From: Spirabiliibacterium mucosae
GTDB lineage: Bacteria > Pseudomonadota > Gammaproteobacteria > Enterobacterales > Pasteurellaceae
Length of the DNA stretch: 64,000 nt
NCBI RefSeq assembly: GCF_014884965.1
Contig: NZ_JABTBO010000007.1
Coordinates: 35,189-99,188 of the forward strand
Reading direction: 5' to 3'
Below are positions 1 to 9,098 of this stretch, piece after piece; positions within the stretch are counted from its first letter, which is position 1; the number at the start of each line of letters is the position of its first letter. The notes below the pieces were generated by a model that saw nothing but the letters and a program-made list of their open reading frames with translations, ran no database searches and had not been told where the DNA came from. Made by a program: the position numbers and the translations under genes.

Positions 1-710
1 TGTTCTGTGCGGTTGATGCCAACGTCAATCACCACGGCGCCAGGTTTTATCCACTCACCTGGGATAAAGTGCGGTTTGCCCACGGCGACGACTAAAATCT
101 CTGCTTGTTTGACTAACTCTGGCAGGTTTTTCGTGAAGCGGTGGGCGACGGTGACGGTGCAGCCAGCGAGCAGGAGCTCCAACGCCATCGGGCGGCCGAC
201 GATATTGGAGGCGCCCACCACCACGGCGTGTTGGCCGTGCAGGTCGATATTCAAGGTTTTCAACAGCGTGATGATGCCATAAGGCGTGCAGGCGCGCAGC
301 AGTGGGATGCGCTGGCACAAGCGGCCGACGTTGTAAGGATGGAAACCGTCTACGTCTTTGTCTGGGCGAATGCGCTCGATCACCTTGGTGCTGTCGATGT
401 GGCGTGGCAGTGGCAATTGCACTAAAATACCGTCGATGCTGCCATCGTCATTGAGCTCATCAATCAGCGCCAGCAGCGTGGCCTCGTCAGTGTCTTGTGG
501 CAAATCATAGGATTTTGAATAAATCCCCAGCTCATCACAAGTGCGGCGTTTGCTGCCCACATACACCTGCGAGGCGGGGTCGGCGCCGACTAAAATCACC
601 GCCAAGCCTGGCGCGCGTTTGCCTTGGGCTGTGCGTTGTTGAATTTTTTCAGCGATATCGTGTTTGATTTGTTTGGCAACCGCGCTGCCAGAGATGATTT
701 CAGCGGTCAT
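1..710 (-). CDS. folD: FolD, methylenetetrahydrofolate dehydrogenase/cyclohydrolase, 3' end cut by the window
   Basis: Bifunctional cytosolic enzyme of one-carbon metabolism that interconverts 5,10-methylene-, 5,10-methenyl- and 10-formyl-tetrahydrofolate using NADP. Reading the minus strand from the ATG at 710 gives [15 protein letters not shown] and then 236 open codons to the window edge, of roughly 284 expected. The conserved signatures are visible: [14 protein letters not shown] (substrate loop with the catalytic Lys), [22 protein letters not shown], and the nucleotide-binding segment [18 protein letters not shown]. Only the last part of the Rossmann domain is missing. It is divergent from the tRNA genes that follow. 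Family assignment is certain; the true end is not visible. Confidence 0.95.
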   Translation of the reverse strand, partial: MTAEIISGSAVAKQIKHDIAEKIQQRTAQGKRAPGLAVILVGADPASQVYVGSKRRTCDELGIYSKSYDLPQDTDEATLLALIDELNDDGSIDGILVQLPLPRHIDSTKVIERIRPDKDVDGFHPYNVGRLCQRIPLLRACTPYGIITLLKTLNIDLHGQHAVVVGASNIVGRPMALELLLAGCTVTVAHRFTKNLPELVKQAEILVVAVGKPHFIPGEWIKPGAVVIDVGINRTE

Positions 711-819
711 GGCCTTCCTCTTTATGCAATCGTTTTGCGTATTTTGTCAGAAAAGTGCGGTTTTGATAAGCCTAAAAGCATTAAATTTAATCACTCGAGC
801 GAAAAAAAGCAAAAAGCGG

Positions 820-847
820 TTGACGAAAATTTCAAGCCTTTTATAAT
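820..847 (+). promoter_or_regulatory. Sigma-70 promoter of the tRNA-Pro/tRNA-Arg unit
   Basis: TTGACG at 820-825 and a perfect TATAAT at 842-847 are separated by 16 bp, and the tRNA-Pro gene begins 13 bp downstream at 861. Both elements are seen directly; function is inferred from position. Confidence 0.75.
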
Positions 848-860
848 AGCACTCCTACGT

Positions 861-937
861 CGGCGAGTAGCGCAGCTTGGTAGCGCAACTGGTTTGGGAC
901 CAGTGGGTCGTAGGTTCAAATCCTATCTCGCCGACCA
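861..937 (+). tRNA. tRNA-Pro (anticodon TGG)
   Basis: A 77-nt cloverleaf with encoded CCA. The acceptor stem CGGCGAG pairs with CTCGCCG, the D-arm holds AGCGCAGCTTGGTAGCGC, and the anticodon stem ACTGG/CCAGT closes a loop with TGG at 895-897. The T-arm contains GGTTCAAATCC. It is very close to Escherichia coli proM as I remember it. This is the first gene of a two-tRNA transcription unit. Confidence 0.97.
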
Positions 938-961
938 TTTCTCTGATATCCAACGTGCAAG

Positions 962-1038
962 GCGCCCTTAGCTCAGCTGGATAGAGCAACGGCCTTCTAA
1001 GCCGTAGGTCACTGGTTCGAATCCAGTAGGGCGTGCCA
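962..1038 (+). tRNA. tRNA-Arg (anticodon TCT)
   Basis: A 77-nt cloverleaf with encoded CCA. It starts GCGCCCTTAGCTCAGCTGGA, has anticodon TCT at 996-998, T-arm GGTTCGAATCC, and ends GGGCGTGCCA. It decodes the rare AGA/AGG arginine codons. It lies 24 nt after tRNA-Pro with no terminator between them, so the two are probably co-transcribed. Confidence 0.97.
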
Positions 1039-1105
1039 ATTATCTCCTCTCTTTTTTATTTCCTATTTTCATATAGCATCACGCCATTGGTAATGCTTTT
1101 GCAGC

Positions 1106-1633
1106 TTATAATTTTTCGCTAAACGCCTGCGCAAAATCGCGTACGCTGTCCCAGTCGGTGTATTCCACCTCTTTGCGGGTGTCGGTTTCGCCGCCAGTTA
1201 GGCGCATGATCAGCTGAATCATCACGCGGTCAAAAGTGCGGTAGCGCGGGTAGTAGAGGGCGCCGGCAAATACGGCAGCCAAGTGCGGTTGCCAGTCGAT
1301 GCGAGCGAGGAATTTGCGGGTGTAAACGTTGGTTTCAGGCGTGTTTTTATCCGCTTTGCGTGCGGTGAGATTGACGCTGAAAAACGCGCTCGGGATGCGA
1401 TTGAGCAGTTCATAATGGCGATTCACAAATTTGGCCAAAGTGCGGTCAAAATGGCCGTAGCGGATAGATGCGCCGATGATCACGCCGTCGTACCGGCGCA
1501 GGTCGCAATCAATCGCCTCGGCCAGTGGCATAAGCTTGGTTTGGTGACCCGCACTGTGCAAGTGCTCGGCGAGGGTGTTGGCGATTTTTAACGTTTGCCC
1601 GTCACGGGTTGTATAGATCAGTAAAATTGTCAT
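1106..1633 (-). CDS. hemG: HemG, flavodoxin-type protoporphyrinogen IX dehydrogenase
   Basis: Oxidises protoporphyrinogen IX to protoporphyrin IX, the penultimate step of haem synthesis, passing electrons to quinones at the inner-membrane face. The 175-aa length is usual for HemG. The N-terminal flavodoxin phosphate loop reads IYTTRDGQTLKIA (about residues 6-18), followed by YDGVIIGASIRYGHF and the HemG-typical tail with DRVMIQLIMRLTGGETD. The start overlaps the yigZ stop by 4 nt (ATGA), so the two are translationally coupled. In E. coli I recall trkH sitting between yigZ and hemG; here it is absent. Confidence 0.93.
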   Translation of the reverse strand: MTILLIYTTRDGQTLKIANTLAEHLHSAGHQTKLMPLAEAIDCDLRRYDGVIIGASIRYGHFDRTLAKFVNRHYELLNRIPSAFFSVNLTARKADKNTPETNVYTRKFLARIDWQPHLAAVFAGALYYPRYRTFDRVMIQLIMRLTGGETDTRKEVEYTDWDSVRDFAQAFSEKL

Positions 1634-2235
1634 AGGTTCTCCAGTTGCAAACTGCCACGGCTGCGGTCGGTTAATTGCTGTGCAAACGCATCGGCAGTGA
1701 GCGGGTCAAGTAGCAATTCAAACTGCACGTAGGCGCCAAAGGTTTGGCTATCAATCAACGCATCAAATTGTTTAATCAGCTGCTGCACCAGTGGCATTTG
1801 GTCGTATTGGCAGCGCAGTTGCGCGCGTTGGCGCAGAATTTTCTCTTCAGTGGTCAGCAGGCTCAACGCTTGTTGCACGCCACTGCCATAGGCGCGCACC
1901 AGCCCGCCGGTGCCAAGCAACACGCCGCCGAAATAACGTACCACCACGGCACTAATTTCCCCTACGTTGGCGCCTTGTAGCGCGCTGAGCATCGGCTTGC
2001 CCGCCGTGCCTGAGGGCTCACCGTCGTCTGAAAAGCCAAATTGTTGGCTATCGCTCGGGCTGCCCGCCACGGCCGCCCAGCACCAGTGGCGTGCGTTGGG
2101 GTGCAGCGCTTTAATCTCCGCCCAAAAGGCGCGCGCCTGCTCAAGCCCATCGGTGTGGGCGAGATAGGTGATAAAGCGGCTTTTTTTGATCTCTTCACTG
2201 AACTCAACACGCTCAGCGGGGATGGCATAGCGCAT
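1630..2235 (-). CDS. yigZ: YigZ, IMPACT-family protein
   Basis: A 201-aa cytosolic protein of the IMPACT/UPF0029 family. An N-terminal domain (about 1-125) carries the family signatures FGFSDDGEPSGTAGKPML and VVRYFGGVLLGTGGLVRAYG. A C-terminal DUF1949-like domain follows. Eukaryotic IMPACT regulates GCN2; the bacterial role is not settled, and I infer none. It sits between pepQ (stop/start touching at 2235) and hemG (4-nt overlap), so it is the middle gene of a tight operon. Confidence 0.9.
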   Translation of the reverse strand: MRYAIPAERVEFSEEIKKSRFITYLAHTDGLEQARAFWAEIKALHPNARHWCWAAVAGSPSDSQQFGFSDDGEPSGTAGKPMLSALQGANVGEISAVVVRYFGGVLLGTGGLVRAYGSGVQQALSLLTTEEKILRQRAQLRCQYDQMPLVQQLIKQFDALIDSQTFGAYVQFELLLDPLTADAFAQQLTDRSRGSLQLENL

Positions 2236-3563
2236 TAACAGCCCTCAGCGAAGCGCGCGAAGGTCTCGGCGGTGATGTTTTCAGCCCCGTGCTCGGTGAT
2301 AATCACGTTATCTTCCGTGCGGATGCCGCCATAGGGCAAGAAGCGGTCGATTTTCTCCCAATTGAATTGTTTGCTGAGGGCACTTTCACGCCACGGTTGG
2401 AGCAGCATTGGGATAAAATAAATGCCAGGCTCAACGGTGAGCACCATATTGCGTTCTAAATTGCGGGTGCAGCGCAGGCTTGGGTAAATCTCTGGAGGCG
2501 CTTTGTGGGTGCCGCGTGGCGTTTGCTGAAAGCCGGCTACATCATGCACCTGCAGCCCCAAAAAGTGCCCCAAGCCGTGCGGGAAAAACGCGCGCGTGAT
2601 GCCTTGCTCGAAAATATCAACACTCGGCAAGCGCACCAAGTCAAAATCGTGCAGCAATTCAGCGACCATTTGGTGCATTTGAGTGTGGTAATACAAATAG
2701 TTATAGCCGCTGCGCAACTCACTGATAATCTTAAGCTTATTGTTATCCATCACGGCAATCAGCTCTGCAAATTCATCGCTTGGGTCCGCGCTATAAGTGC
2801 GGCTGATGTCGCTGGCATAGCCTTGGTAGGTCGCACCTGCATCAATCATCATGCTCAACCGCACTTTGGCGCGCTGCAGATCAAGCTCGGTGTAGTGCAG
2901 CACGGCGGCGTGCTCGTTGACGGCAATAATATTGCCATAAGGCACGTTGTCGTCGCGCTGGCCACTGGCGTGAAGATAGGCCAGATTAATCTCAAATTCG
3001 CTTTTGCCTTGCATAAAGGCCTCGCGCGCGGCAATGTGCCCCCGCACCGCAGGCGCTTGCGCACGGCGCATGCATTCTAGCTCAAACTCCGTTTTGATGC
3101 TGCGCTGATAATGCAGCAGGTTTAACGCCTTTTGCAAATTGATGTGAGTGAACCCTAACGTGCTAGCGAGCGCCGTGTTCTCGCCCAAATAGAGCGCGTT
3201 TTGGCCACAAATCAGGTGCGGGATGTCATCAAGGCGGCGCACCACTGTCCAGTCAAATTCTGCGCACCAAAATGCCTCAGGCAGCGGCGCCACGCTGTGC
3301 CAATAATCCTCTGGCTGATAAAAGTACAAGTGCGGTTTATCTTGACCGTTGAGTGATACCCAACATTCGGGCGTACTGAGCGGCACCACATAGCGAAACA
3401 GTGGATTGACCTTGAACGCCACGGGGTGATCGTCTAAAAAGTAGTGCTGCAAACTGCCTGAATGCAGCCACACGCGCTCCACTCGACAGGTGTCGCACAG
3501 CTGGGAAAACAGCTGTTGCACCGCGCTGATGTGGCGTTTGAAAAGTGCGGTTAAATCAGGCAT
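2235..3563 (-). CDS. pepQ: PepQ, Xaa-Pro dipeptidase
   Basis: Cytosolic dinuclear-metal dipeptidase that cleaves Xaa-Pro dipeptides. The 442 aa match the E. coli family length. The M24 pita-bread domain shows its metal ligands: the two Asp in MIDAGATYQGYASDISRTY, the His in FPHGLGHFLGLQVHD, the Glu in TVEPGIYF and the Glu in GGIRTEDNV. I start at the ATG at 3563 because GAGG stands 7 nt upstream; an in-frame TTG at 3569 would add only two residues. First gene of the pepQ-yigZ-hemG operon. Confidence 0.94.
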   Translation of the reverse strand: MPDLTALFKRHISAVQQLFSQLCDTCRVERVWLHSGSLQHYFLDDHPVAFKVNPLFRYVVPLSTPECWVSLNGQDKPHLYFYQPEDYWHSVAPLPEAFWCAEFDWTVVRRLDDIPHLICGQNALYLGENTALASTLGFTHINLQKALNLLHYQRSIKTEFELECMRRAQAPAVRGHIAAREAFMQGKSEFEINLAYLHASGQRDDNVPYGNIIAVNEHAAVLHYTELDLQRAKVRLSMMIDAGATYQGYASDISRTYSADPSDEFAELIAVMDNNKLKIISELRSGYNYLYYHTQMHQMVAELLHDFDLVRLPSVDIFEQGITRAFFPHGLGHFLGLQVHDVAGFQQTPRGTHKAPPEIYPSLRCTRNLERNMVLTVEPGIYFIPMLLQPWRESALSKQFNWEKIDRFLPYGGIRTEDNVIITEHGAENITAETFARFAEGC

Positions 3564-3633
3564 AAGCAAACCTCAATAGCAAAAAGTGACATTTCGCGCT
3601 ATTATAGCGCAAAATCGATGAAAATGATGAGTT

Positions 3634-3873
3634 ATGTGCCAATTTAGCGAAGATACCACCCTCGACACCCAAGGCCTGCGCTGCCCAGAACCCGTGATGC
3701 TGGTGCGCAAAACGATTCGCAGCATGCAGCCAGGCGAGGTGCTGTTGGTGATTGCCGACGACCCGGCCACCACGCGCGATATGCCCAGTTTTTGCCAATT
3801 TATGGACCACACCTTGTTGCGCGCCGAGTGTGACAGCAAGCCCTACCGTTACTGGATTAAAAAGGGCGGTTGA
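3634..3873 (+). CDS. tusA: TusA sulfurtransferase
   Basis: A 79-aa sulfur carrier that accepts persulfide from IscS and passes it to TusBCD for 2-thiolation of tRNA wobble uridine. The defining CPxP motif is present as GLRCPEPVM, with the persulfide Cys at residue 17. The rest matches the two-layer TusA/SirA fold, ending [10 protein letters not shown]. The start ATG at 3634 has no strong ribosome site. It is divergent from pepQ and convergent with xylR, whose stop lies 1 nt past its own, so there is no room for a separate terminator. Confidence 0.93.
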   Translation: MCQFSEDTTLDTQGLRCPEPVMLVRKTIRSMQPGEVLLVIADDPATTRDMPSFCQFMDHTLLRAECDSKPYRYWIKKGG

Positions 3874-3874
3874 G

Positions 3875-5059
3875 TCAAAAGCTGTCGTGCGCGCGGGCGC
3901 GGAAATTGTTGGGCGTGGTGTGGTAAATTTTCTTGAAAACAGAATAAAAGTACTGAATTGACGGGTAGCCGCACATTTCAGCAATCTCATTAATGCTGAT
4001 GTCGGTGGCGCTGAGCAGGTGACAGGCGCGCTGGATTTTTTCGTCATGAATGACTTGGTGAACGGTTTTGCCAAGGGTGTCTTTAAAACGGCCTTCAAGG
4101 TTGGATCGCGAGGTTTTGACATAATCAAGCACCTGTTCAACCTTGATGCCCAAGCAGGCGTTGAGGCGGATGTAGTGCATCGCTTTCATCACCAGCGGGT
4201 CACGAATCGAGCGGTAGTCGGTCGAGTTGCGCTCGGCCACCCGCAGCGGCGGGACAATCACACGTTGGCTGTGAATCGGCAAATTCAAAAGCCGCTTGTG
4301 CAGCAATTTTGCCGCTTGATAGCCCATCCGCTTGGTGCCCTGCACCACAGAGCTTAGCGAAATGCGCGAGAAATATTGAATCAACTCCTCATTATCAATC
4401 CCGATGATGCACAGCTCCTCTGGCACAGAAATCTGCAAATGCTCGCAGGTTTGCAACAAATGGCGTGCGCGCGCGTCTGTCACGGCAATGATGCCAGTGT
4501 GTTTGGGCAGTGATAAAATCCAGTGATTGAGCTCTTGTTGCGAATTTTGCCACTTGTCGTGCTTGGTTTCATGGCCGAGATAAATTTCAGGGGTAAACTG
4601 GTTGGCCGCCATCAGCTGCTCAAAGGCGTAACGCCGCTCGGCAGACCAATGTTTAGGCTGCGCACTCGGCGTGCCATAAAAGGCAAAATGGCACAAGCCT
4701 TTGTCGCGCAGGTGCGTAAAGGCCATCTCCACCAAGGCAAAGTTGTCGGTGGCCACGTAGGGAATCTCGCTCGGGTAGTCCTCATCGCGGTGATAAGAGC
4801 CGCCCACCGCCACAATCGGCAGCGCGGTGTGAGAGAGCTTGTCGACTAAATCGGGGTCATCAAAATCGGCGATGATGCCGTCAATATTATCGAGATTGAG
4901 CTGGCAGTCGTGGTGGAGGAAGTCGTCTTTTAAAAACACATCCCACGAGCATTGCGAGGCTTGCATATATTCCCCAATGCCCTCCATCACCTCACGGTCA
5001 TAGACTTTGTTGGCATTAAATAGCAGCGCAATACGATAAAACCCGCTCGTCATGTTCAC
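3875..5059 (-). CDS. xylR: XylR, xylose-responsive AraC-family activator
   Basis: A 394-aa DNA-binding activator. The N-terminal two thirds is a LacI/periplasmic-binding-like sensor domain (starting YRIALLFNANKVYDREVMEGI) that binds xylose in E. coli XylR. The last 100 or so residues are an AraC/XylS double helix-turn-helix with the signature INEIAEMCGYPSIQYFYSVFKK. Length matches E. coli XylR (about 392). It is the last xyl gene on the minus strand, separated from xylH by an inverted-USS terminator, so it probably has its own promoter. It is expected to activate the xylF and xylA promoters. Confidence 0.93.
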   Translation of the reverse strand: MNMTSGFYRIALLFNANKVYDREVMEGIGEYMQASQCSWDVFLKDDFLHHDCQLNLDNIDGIIADFDDPDLVDKLSHTALPIVAVGGSYHRDEDYPSEIPYVATDNFALVEMAFTHLRDKGLCHFAFYGTPSAQPKHWSAERRYAFEQLMAANQFTPEIYLGHETKHDKWQNSQQELNHWILSLPKHTGIIAVTDARARHLLQTCEHLQISVPEELCIIGIDNEELIQYFSRISLSSVVQGTKRMGYQAAKLLHKRLLNLPIHSQRVIVPPLRVAERNSTDYRSIRDPLVMKAMHYIRLNACLGIKVEQVLDYVKTSRSNLEGRFKDTLGKTVHQVIHDEKIQRACHLLSATDISINEIAEMCGYPSIQYFYSVFKKIYHTTPNNFRARAHDSF

Positions 5060-5124
5060 CTCGTAAGCTCAATGTCTTGCTTAAATATAAAGTAAAATGA
5101 CGGCTTTTCAAAGTCTAAAAACAC

Positions 5125-5150
5125 AAAGTGCGGTCAGCTGACCGCACTTT
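5125..5150. terminator. Inverted-USS terminator after xylH
   Basis: A perfect 26-bp palindrome made of two uptake sequences facing each other (AAAGTGCGGT and ACCGCACTTT) around CAGCTG. On the minus strand it is followed by a T-rich run. It ends the xylFGH unit before xylR. Confidence 0.75.
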
Positions 5151-5162
5151 TGCCTTGAAAAT

Positions 5163-6290
5163 TTAGGCCTTTTTCTTGCTGATGGAATCGACCCACACGG
5201 CGAGCAGTAAGATGCCGCCTTTGACGATGTATTGCCAGAAGGTTGGCACGTCGAGCATGCTCATGCCGTTATCGAGTGAGGCGATGATTAGGGCACCAAT
5301 AATCACGCCCCACACGCTGCCCACACCGCCGGCGAGACTCGCACCACCAATAACACAAGCGGCGATGGCGTCAAGCTCCGCATTTTGCCCCGCCGATGGG
5401 GAGCCGGCGCCAAGGCGTGCGCTCAACACGAGACCTGCAATGGCGACCATTACGCCGTTGATGGCGAAAATGGCGAGTTTGATTTTTTCGACTTTGATCC
5501 CAGAGAGGCGAGCGGCGTCAATATTGCCGCCGATGGCGTAGATGTAGCGCCCAAAGGCGGTTTTGCGGGAAATAAAATAACCGATGACCGCCAGCACTGC
5601 CAGCAGTAACACTGGGATTGGGATGCCGCGGTAGTCGTTTAGCAGATAAATTGCGCCCAAGAGCACAATTGCCAGCACCGCACTTTTGCCGATAAACACG
5701 CCCGCAGCGGGGTTAGGCAGTGCCAGTTTTTGCCGTGCTAGGCGTTGTTTTTGCCCCCACACCACAAAGGCCGCCACGGCAATGGCACCGAGGATAAAGC
5801 CCAGCTCGGAGCCAAGATAGCCCTGCCCGATTTGTGTCATCGCGCTTGAGGTTGGCGACACCGTGGTGCCGTTGGTCATGCCGATTAACATGCCACGAAA
5901 TGCCAACAAACCTGCGAGGGTGACGATAAACGACGGCACGCGTTGATAGGCCACCCACCAGCCGTTCCACACCCCGAACAAAAAGCCCAAGGCCAAGGTG
6001 GCGATGATGGTCGCCGGCAACGGCCAGCCCCACCACACATTGGTGATGGCTGCAAAGCCGCCTAATAACCCCATCAATGAGCCCACGGAGAGGTCAATCT
6101 CCGCGCTGATGATCACAAACAGCATGCCGATGGCCAAAATGCCAGTGATGGAGGTTTGTCGCAAGAGGTTGGAAATATTGCGCGCACTTAAGTAGGCGCC
6201 ATCGGTGGCGGCGGAGAAAAACAGCATAATCACCACAATAGCGATCAGCATAATATACACTTGCAAATTAATTGCTTTGAGCTTTTTCAT
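5163..6290 (-). CDS. xylH: XylH, xylose ABC transporter permease
   Basis: Inner-membrane permease of the high-affinity D-xylose importer. The 375 aa hold about ten hydrophobic segments and belong to the BPD_transp_2 (ribose/xylose) family. Recognisable stretches are [19 protein letters not shown] at the start, [20 protein letters not shown], and the EAA-like loop [23 protein letters not shown]. The start has AAGGAG directly upstream and lies 3 nt past the xylG stop, so it is co-translated with xylG. Confidence 0.94.
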   Translation of the reverse strand: MKKLKAINLQVYIMLIAIVVIMLFFSAATDGAYLSARNISNLLRQTSITGILAIGMLFVIISAEIDLSVGSLMGLLGGFAAITNVWWGWPLPATIIATLALGFLFGVWNGWWVAYQRVPSFIVTLAGLLAFRGMLIGMTNGTTVSPTSSAMTQIGQGYLGSELGFILGAIAVAAFVVWGQKQRLARQKLALPNPAAGVFIGKSAVLAIVLLGAIYLLNDYRGIPIPVLLLAVLAVIGYFISRKTAFGRYIYAIGGNIDAARLSGIKVEKIKLAIFAINGVMVAIAGLVLSARLGAGSPSAGQNAELDAIAACVIGGASLAGGVGSVWGVIIGALIIASLDNGMSMLDVPTFWQYIVKGGILLLAVWVDSISKKKA

Positions 6291-6293
6291 GTC

Positions 6294-7805
6294 CTACTCC
6301 TTAAGTGCGGTTTCCATCACCTGCTCTTGGGTGAGATTGTCGTTGATCAAATCCCCTTTGATTTTGCCTTGGTGCATCACCAATACACGATCGCTGATGC
6401 CGAGCACCTCAGGCAACTCGCTGGAGATGACAATAATCCCCACGCCTTGTTTAGCAAGATGATTGATTAATTTATAAATTTCGTATTTCGCGCCCACATC
6501 AATGCCGCGGGTTGGTTCGTCTAAAATTAAAATTTGTGGGTTGAGCAACAAGGCTTTGGCCAAAATGGCTTTTTGCTGATTGCCGCCCGAAAGCCGGCCG
6601 ATGGCCAAATCAGGCGAGGAGGTTTTCACTTTCAGTTCTGCGATGGAATGATTGATCACCTGCTCCTCTTGGCCCTCATTAATCACACCGTGGCGGCAAA
6701 AGTGCGGTAGGGCTGAGAGCGTGATATTTTTGTTCACGCCCATAATCGGAATGATGCCATGACGTTTGCGATCTTCTGGCACCATGAAAATGTTGTTGCG
6801 AATGGCCGCCGCGCAGTCTTTGTGTTTGACTTTTTGCCCATGCAGATAAAAATCCCCTTGGAATTTGCCTAAATACGCGCCAAACAAGCACTGCACCACC
6901 TCAGTTCGCCCAGAACCCACCAAGCCTGCAATGCCGAGAATTTCGCCCTTATGCAGAGCAAATGAGGCGTTGTCGACCCGTTTGATGTGGGTGTTGATAG
7001 GATGCCATGCACTTAAGTTGTCCACCCGCAAGATTTCCTCGCCGATGGTGTGGGGCTCGTGCGGATAGAGCGAGGTGATTTCACGCCCCACCATCATGGT
7101 GATGATGTCGTCTTCGCTCATCTCGCAGGCCAGCCGCGTGCCGATATGCTGCCCGTCACGAATCACGCAAATATGATCGGAAATGGCTTTGACTTCATTG
7201 AGTTTATGAGAGATATAAATGCAGGCGATATTGTGATCGCGCAGGTTTTTGATCAACGCCAGCAACACCGCGGTTTCTTTTTCTGTCAGTGAGGCGGTGG
7301 GCTCGTCTAAAATCAGCAAGCGCACGTTTTTATTCAGCGCTTTGGCAATCTCCACCAATTGCTGTTGCCCCAAGCCGAGCTCGCCGACAAGGGTGTTTGG
7401 GTCTAAATCCAGCTGCACTTTAGCGAGCATTTTTTGGCAGCGCTGATACATCTCGTTTTCATCGGTGATGCCCAGCTGAGTAATCTCGTTGCCCAAAAAA
7501 ATGTTATCCATAATCGACATGGTTTTCACCAGCGCCAGCTCTTGGTGAATAATTGCAATGCCGCGCACTTCGGTGTCTTTGATGGTTTTGGATTTCAACT
7601 GCTCGCCAGCAAAGGTGATATCACCTTCGTAATCGCCATAGGGATAAATGCCGCACAGTACCTTCATCAAGGTAGATTTGCCCGAGCCATTTTCACCACA
7701 CAGTGACAGCACTTCACCGGCGGCGAGGGAAATAGACACATCATCAAGGGCTTTAACATCACCGAAGCGTTTGGTGATGTGCTGCATGTTTAATAAAGTC
7801 TCCAT
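6294..7805 (-). CDS. xylG: XylG, xylose ABC transporter ATPase
   Basis: A 503-aa protein of two fused ABC domains that powers xylose uptake. The first half has Walker [10 protein letters not shown], signature [15 protein letters not shown] and Walker [12 protein letters not shown]. The second half has a degenerate P-loop [10 protein letters not shown], signature [17 protein letters not shown] and Walker [13 protein letters not shown]. The weak second P-loop is normal in sugar importers of this class. I choose the ATG at 7805 (METLLNMQH) because AGGAG precedes it; the open frame extends 15 nt further upstream. Confidence 0.95.
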   Translation of the reverse strand: METLLNMQHITKRFGDVKALDDVSISLAAGEVLSLCGENGSGKSTLMKVLCGIYPYGDYEGDITFAGEQLKSKTIKDTEVRGIAIIHQELALVKTMSIMDNIFLGNEITQLGITDENEMYQRCQKMLAKVQLDLDPNTLVGELGLGQQQLVEIAKALNKNVRLLILDEPTASLTEKETAVLLALIKNLRDHNIACIYISHKLNEVKAISDHICVIRDGQHIGTRLACEMSEDDIITMMVGREITSLYPHEPHTIGEEILRVDNLSAWHPINTHIKRVDNASFALHKGEILGIAGLVGSGRTEVVQCLFGAYLGKFQGDFYLHGQKVKHKDCAAAIRNNIFMVPEDRKRHGIIPIMGVNKNITLSALPHFCRHGVINEGQEEQVINHSIAELKVKTSSPDLAIGRLSGGNQQKAILAKALLLNPQILILDEPTRGIDVGAKYEIYKLINHLAKQGVGIIVISSELPEVLGISDRVLVMHQGKIKGDLINDNLTQEQVMETALKE

Positions 7806-7835
7806 AGTTGCTCCTTGCATGACCGCACTTTGAAT

Positions 7836-7857
7836 AAAAAGGGGGCAATAGCCCCCT
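7836..7857 (-). terminator. Intrinsic terminator or attenuator between xylF and xylG
   Basis: On the minus strand, just after the xylF stop, GGGGGC-TATT-GCCCCC is followed by TTTTTATT. Its place inside the operon suggests partial termination, leaving more xylF (binding protein) mRNA than xylGH mRNA. Confidence 0.7.
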
Positions 7858-7862
7858 GCGTT

Positions 7863-8861
7863 TTATTTATAAATGCTGTCTTTGCTGTGGAAGCCGTCTT
7901 TGACGATGGTGTCATCAATGTTGTCTTTGGTCACCACAACTGGCTCAAGCAAATAGGCTGGCACCTCTTTGAAGCCGTTGTTAAGCTCAGCATTGTGCTC
8001 AATCGGTTCGTTTTTAGCCAGTTTCACGGAGATTTCCGCGGCTTTGTCTGCCAATTTGGTGATCGGTTTATACACGGTCATGGTTTGGGTGCCGTCTACA
8101 ATGCGTTTGATCGCCGCTAAATCGGCATCTTGGCCAGAGATGGCAACTTTGCCAGACAACCCTTGCGCACTGAGTGCTTGAATCGCACCGCCAGCGGTGG
8201 CGTCATTGGAGGCCACCACGGCATCAATTTTATTGTTGTTGGCGGTCAGGGCGTTTTCCATGATTTGCAGGGCTTTTTCAGGCAGCCAAGAATCCACCCA
8301 TTGGTCGCCAACCACTTTCACATCGCCTTTGTCGATGGCTGGCTGCAACACGGTCATTTGGCCTTTGCGGAAGAGCTTGGCGTTGTTATCCACAGGCGAG
8401 CCACCCATTAAGAAATAATTGCCTTTTGGTTTGGCGTTTAAAAGTGCGGTCGCTTGCATTTCACCGACTTTTTCATTATCAAACGAAACATAAAAATCCA
8501 AATCGGCGTTGTTGATCAAGCGGTCATAAGCCAGCACTTTGATGCCTTCGCGTTTGGCTTCTGCAATCACGTTGCCCAGCACATCGCCGTTGTGCGGGAT
8601 AATCACCAGCACGTCCACGCCGCGGTTAATCATATTTTCAATTTGAGAGATTTGTGCAGCATCATCGCCATTAGCGGATTGCACAAACACTTTCGCGCCA
8701 AGGTCTTCAGCCTTTTTGCTGAAAATTGAACTGTCTTTTTGCCACCGCTCAAGGCGTAAATCGTCAATCGACATACCAATGGTTAAGGCTTTCGCCCCCG
8801 CAATGCCGCTGGCCAGGCCAAATGCTAATGCGGCGGATAATAAAGAATATTTCAGTTTCAT
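7863..8861 (-). CDS. xylF: XylF, periplasmic xylose-binding protein
   Basis: Periplasmic receptor of the xylose ABC importer. From the ATG at 8861 it is 332 aa with a Sec signal peptide (MKLKYSLLSAALAFG, cleavage after about residue 22). The mature part is a type I periplasmic-binding fold beginning LTIGMSIDDLRLERW and containing FVQSANGDDAAQISQIENMI. I reject the longer start at 8912: AGAGG lies just upstream of 8861, and the extra residues would bury the signal peptide. It is the first gene of xylFGH, behind a CRP-like site and a XylR-like site. Confidence 0.94.
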   Translation of the reverse strand: MKLKYSLLSAALAFGLASGIAGAKALTIGMSIDDLRLERWQKDSSIFSKKAEDLGAKVFVQSANGDDAAQISQIENMINRGVDVLVIIPHNGDVLGNVIAEAKREGIKVLAYDRLINNADLDFYVSFDNEKVGEMQATALLNAKPKGNYFLMGGSPVDNNAKLFRKGQMTVLQPAIDKGDVKVVGDQWVDSWLPEKALQIMENALTANNNKIDAVVASNDATAGGAIQALSAQGLSGKVAISGQDADLAAIKRIVDGTQTMTVYKPITKLADKAAEISVKLAKNEPIEHNAELNNGFKEVPAYLLEPVVVTKDNIDDTIVKDGFHSKDSIYK

Positions 8862-8937
8862 AGAACACCTCTCATGGTTATTAATGACAGTGATAACAAA
8901 TGACAATGACACTATTTTCTATTTGCAAATGAAAAAC

Positions 8938-8965
8938 AATTCAGATATTTTATTTTGATATTACG
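8938..8965 (-). promoter_or_regulatory. Putative XylR operator at the xylF promoter
   Basis: On the minus strand this AT-rich stretch reads ATCAAAATAAAATATCTGAA and ends ATTG. It resembles the E. coli xylA/xylF operators as I remember them (spaced GAAA and TAAAA blocks ending in AATTG), and the 11831 site upstream of xylA. Motif recall, not a computed match. Confidence 0.4.
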
Positions 8966-8977
8966 TTTTATGTTTTT

Positions 8978-8993
8978 CGTGATTAACCTCACA
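8978..8993. promoter_or_regulatory. CRP-like site upstream of xylF
   Basis: CGTGA-TTAACC-TCACA matches 9 of the 10 core positions of the CRP consensus TGTGA-N6-TCACA. It lies about 117 bp upstream of the xylF start, as expected for catabolite control of xylose uptake. Confidence 0.6.
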
Positions 8994-9048
8994 CTCTTTT
9001 TTAATTTAATTTTAAAAAATAAACGCAACTTGGAAATATTAACAAAAG

Positions 9049-9085
9049 AAAAAGCCTTTTTATCCGTGGATAAAAAGGCTTTTTT
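9049..9085. terminator. Terminator of the patB-nhaC unit
   Basis: A long near-perfect hairpin: AAAAAGCCTTTTTATCC, loop GT, then its complement, with T-runs on both ends. It lies 14 nt beyond the nhaC stop on the minus strand and separates it from the xylF promoter region. Confidence 0.85.
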
Positions 9086-9098
9086 AGTGATTTAATTG

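Noticed and set aside
624..971. Open frame running through the tRNA-Pro gene
   Set aside because: It crosses the folD start, a strong tRNA promoter and a tRNA, and has no homology; the RNA gene explains the sequence.
2505..3080. 191-codon plus-strand frame
   Set aside because: Shadow of pepQ on the opposite strand; no recognised family and no start signal.
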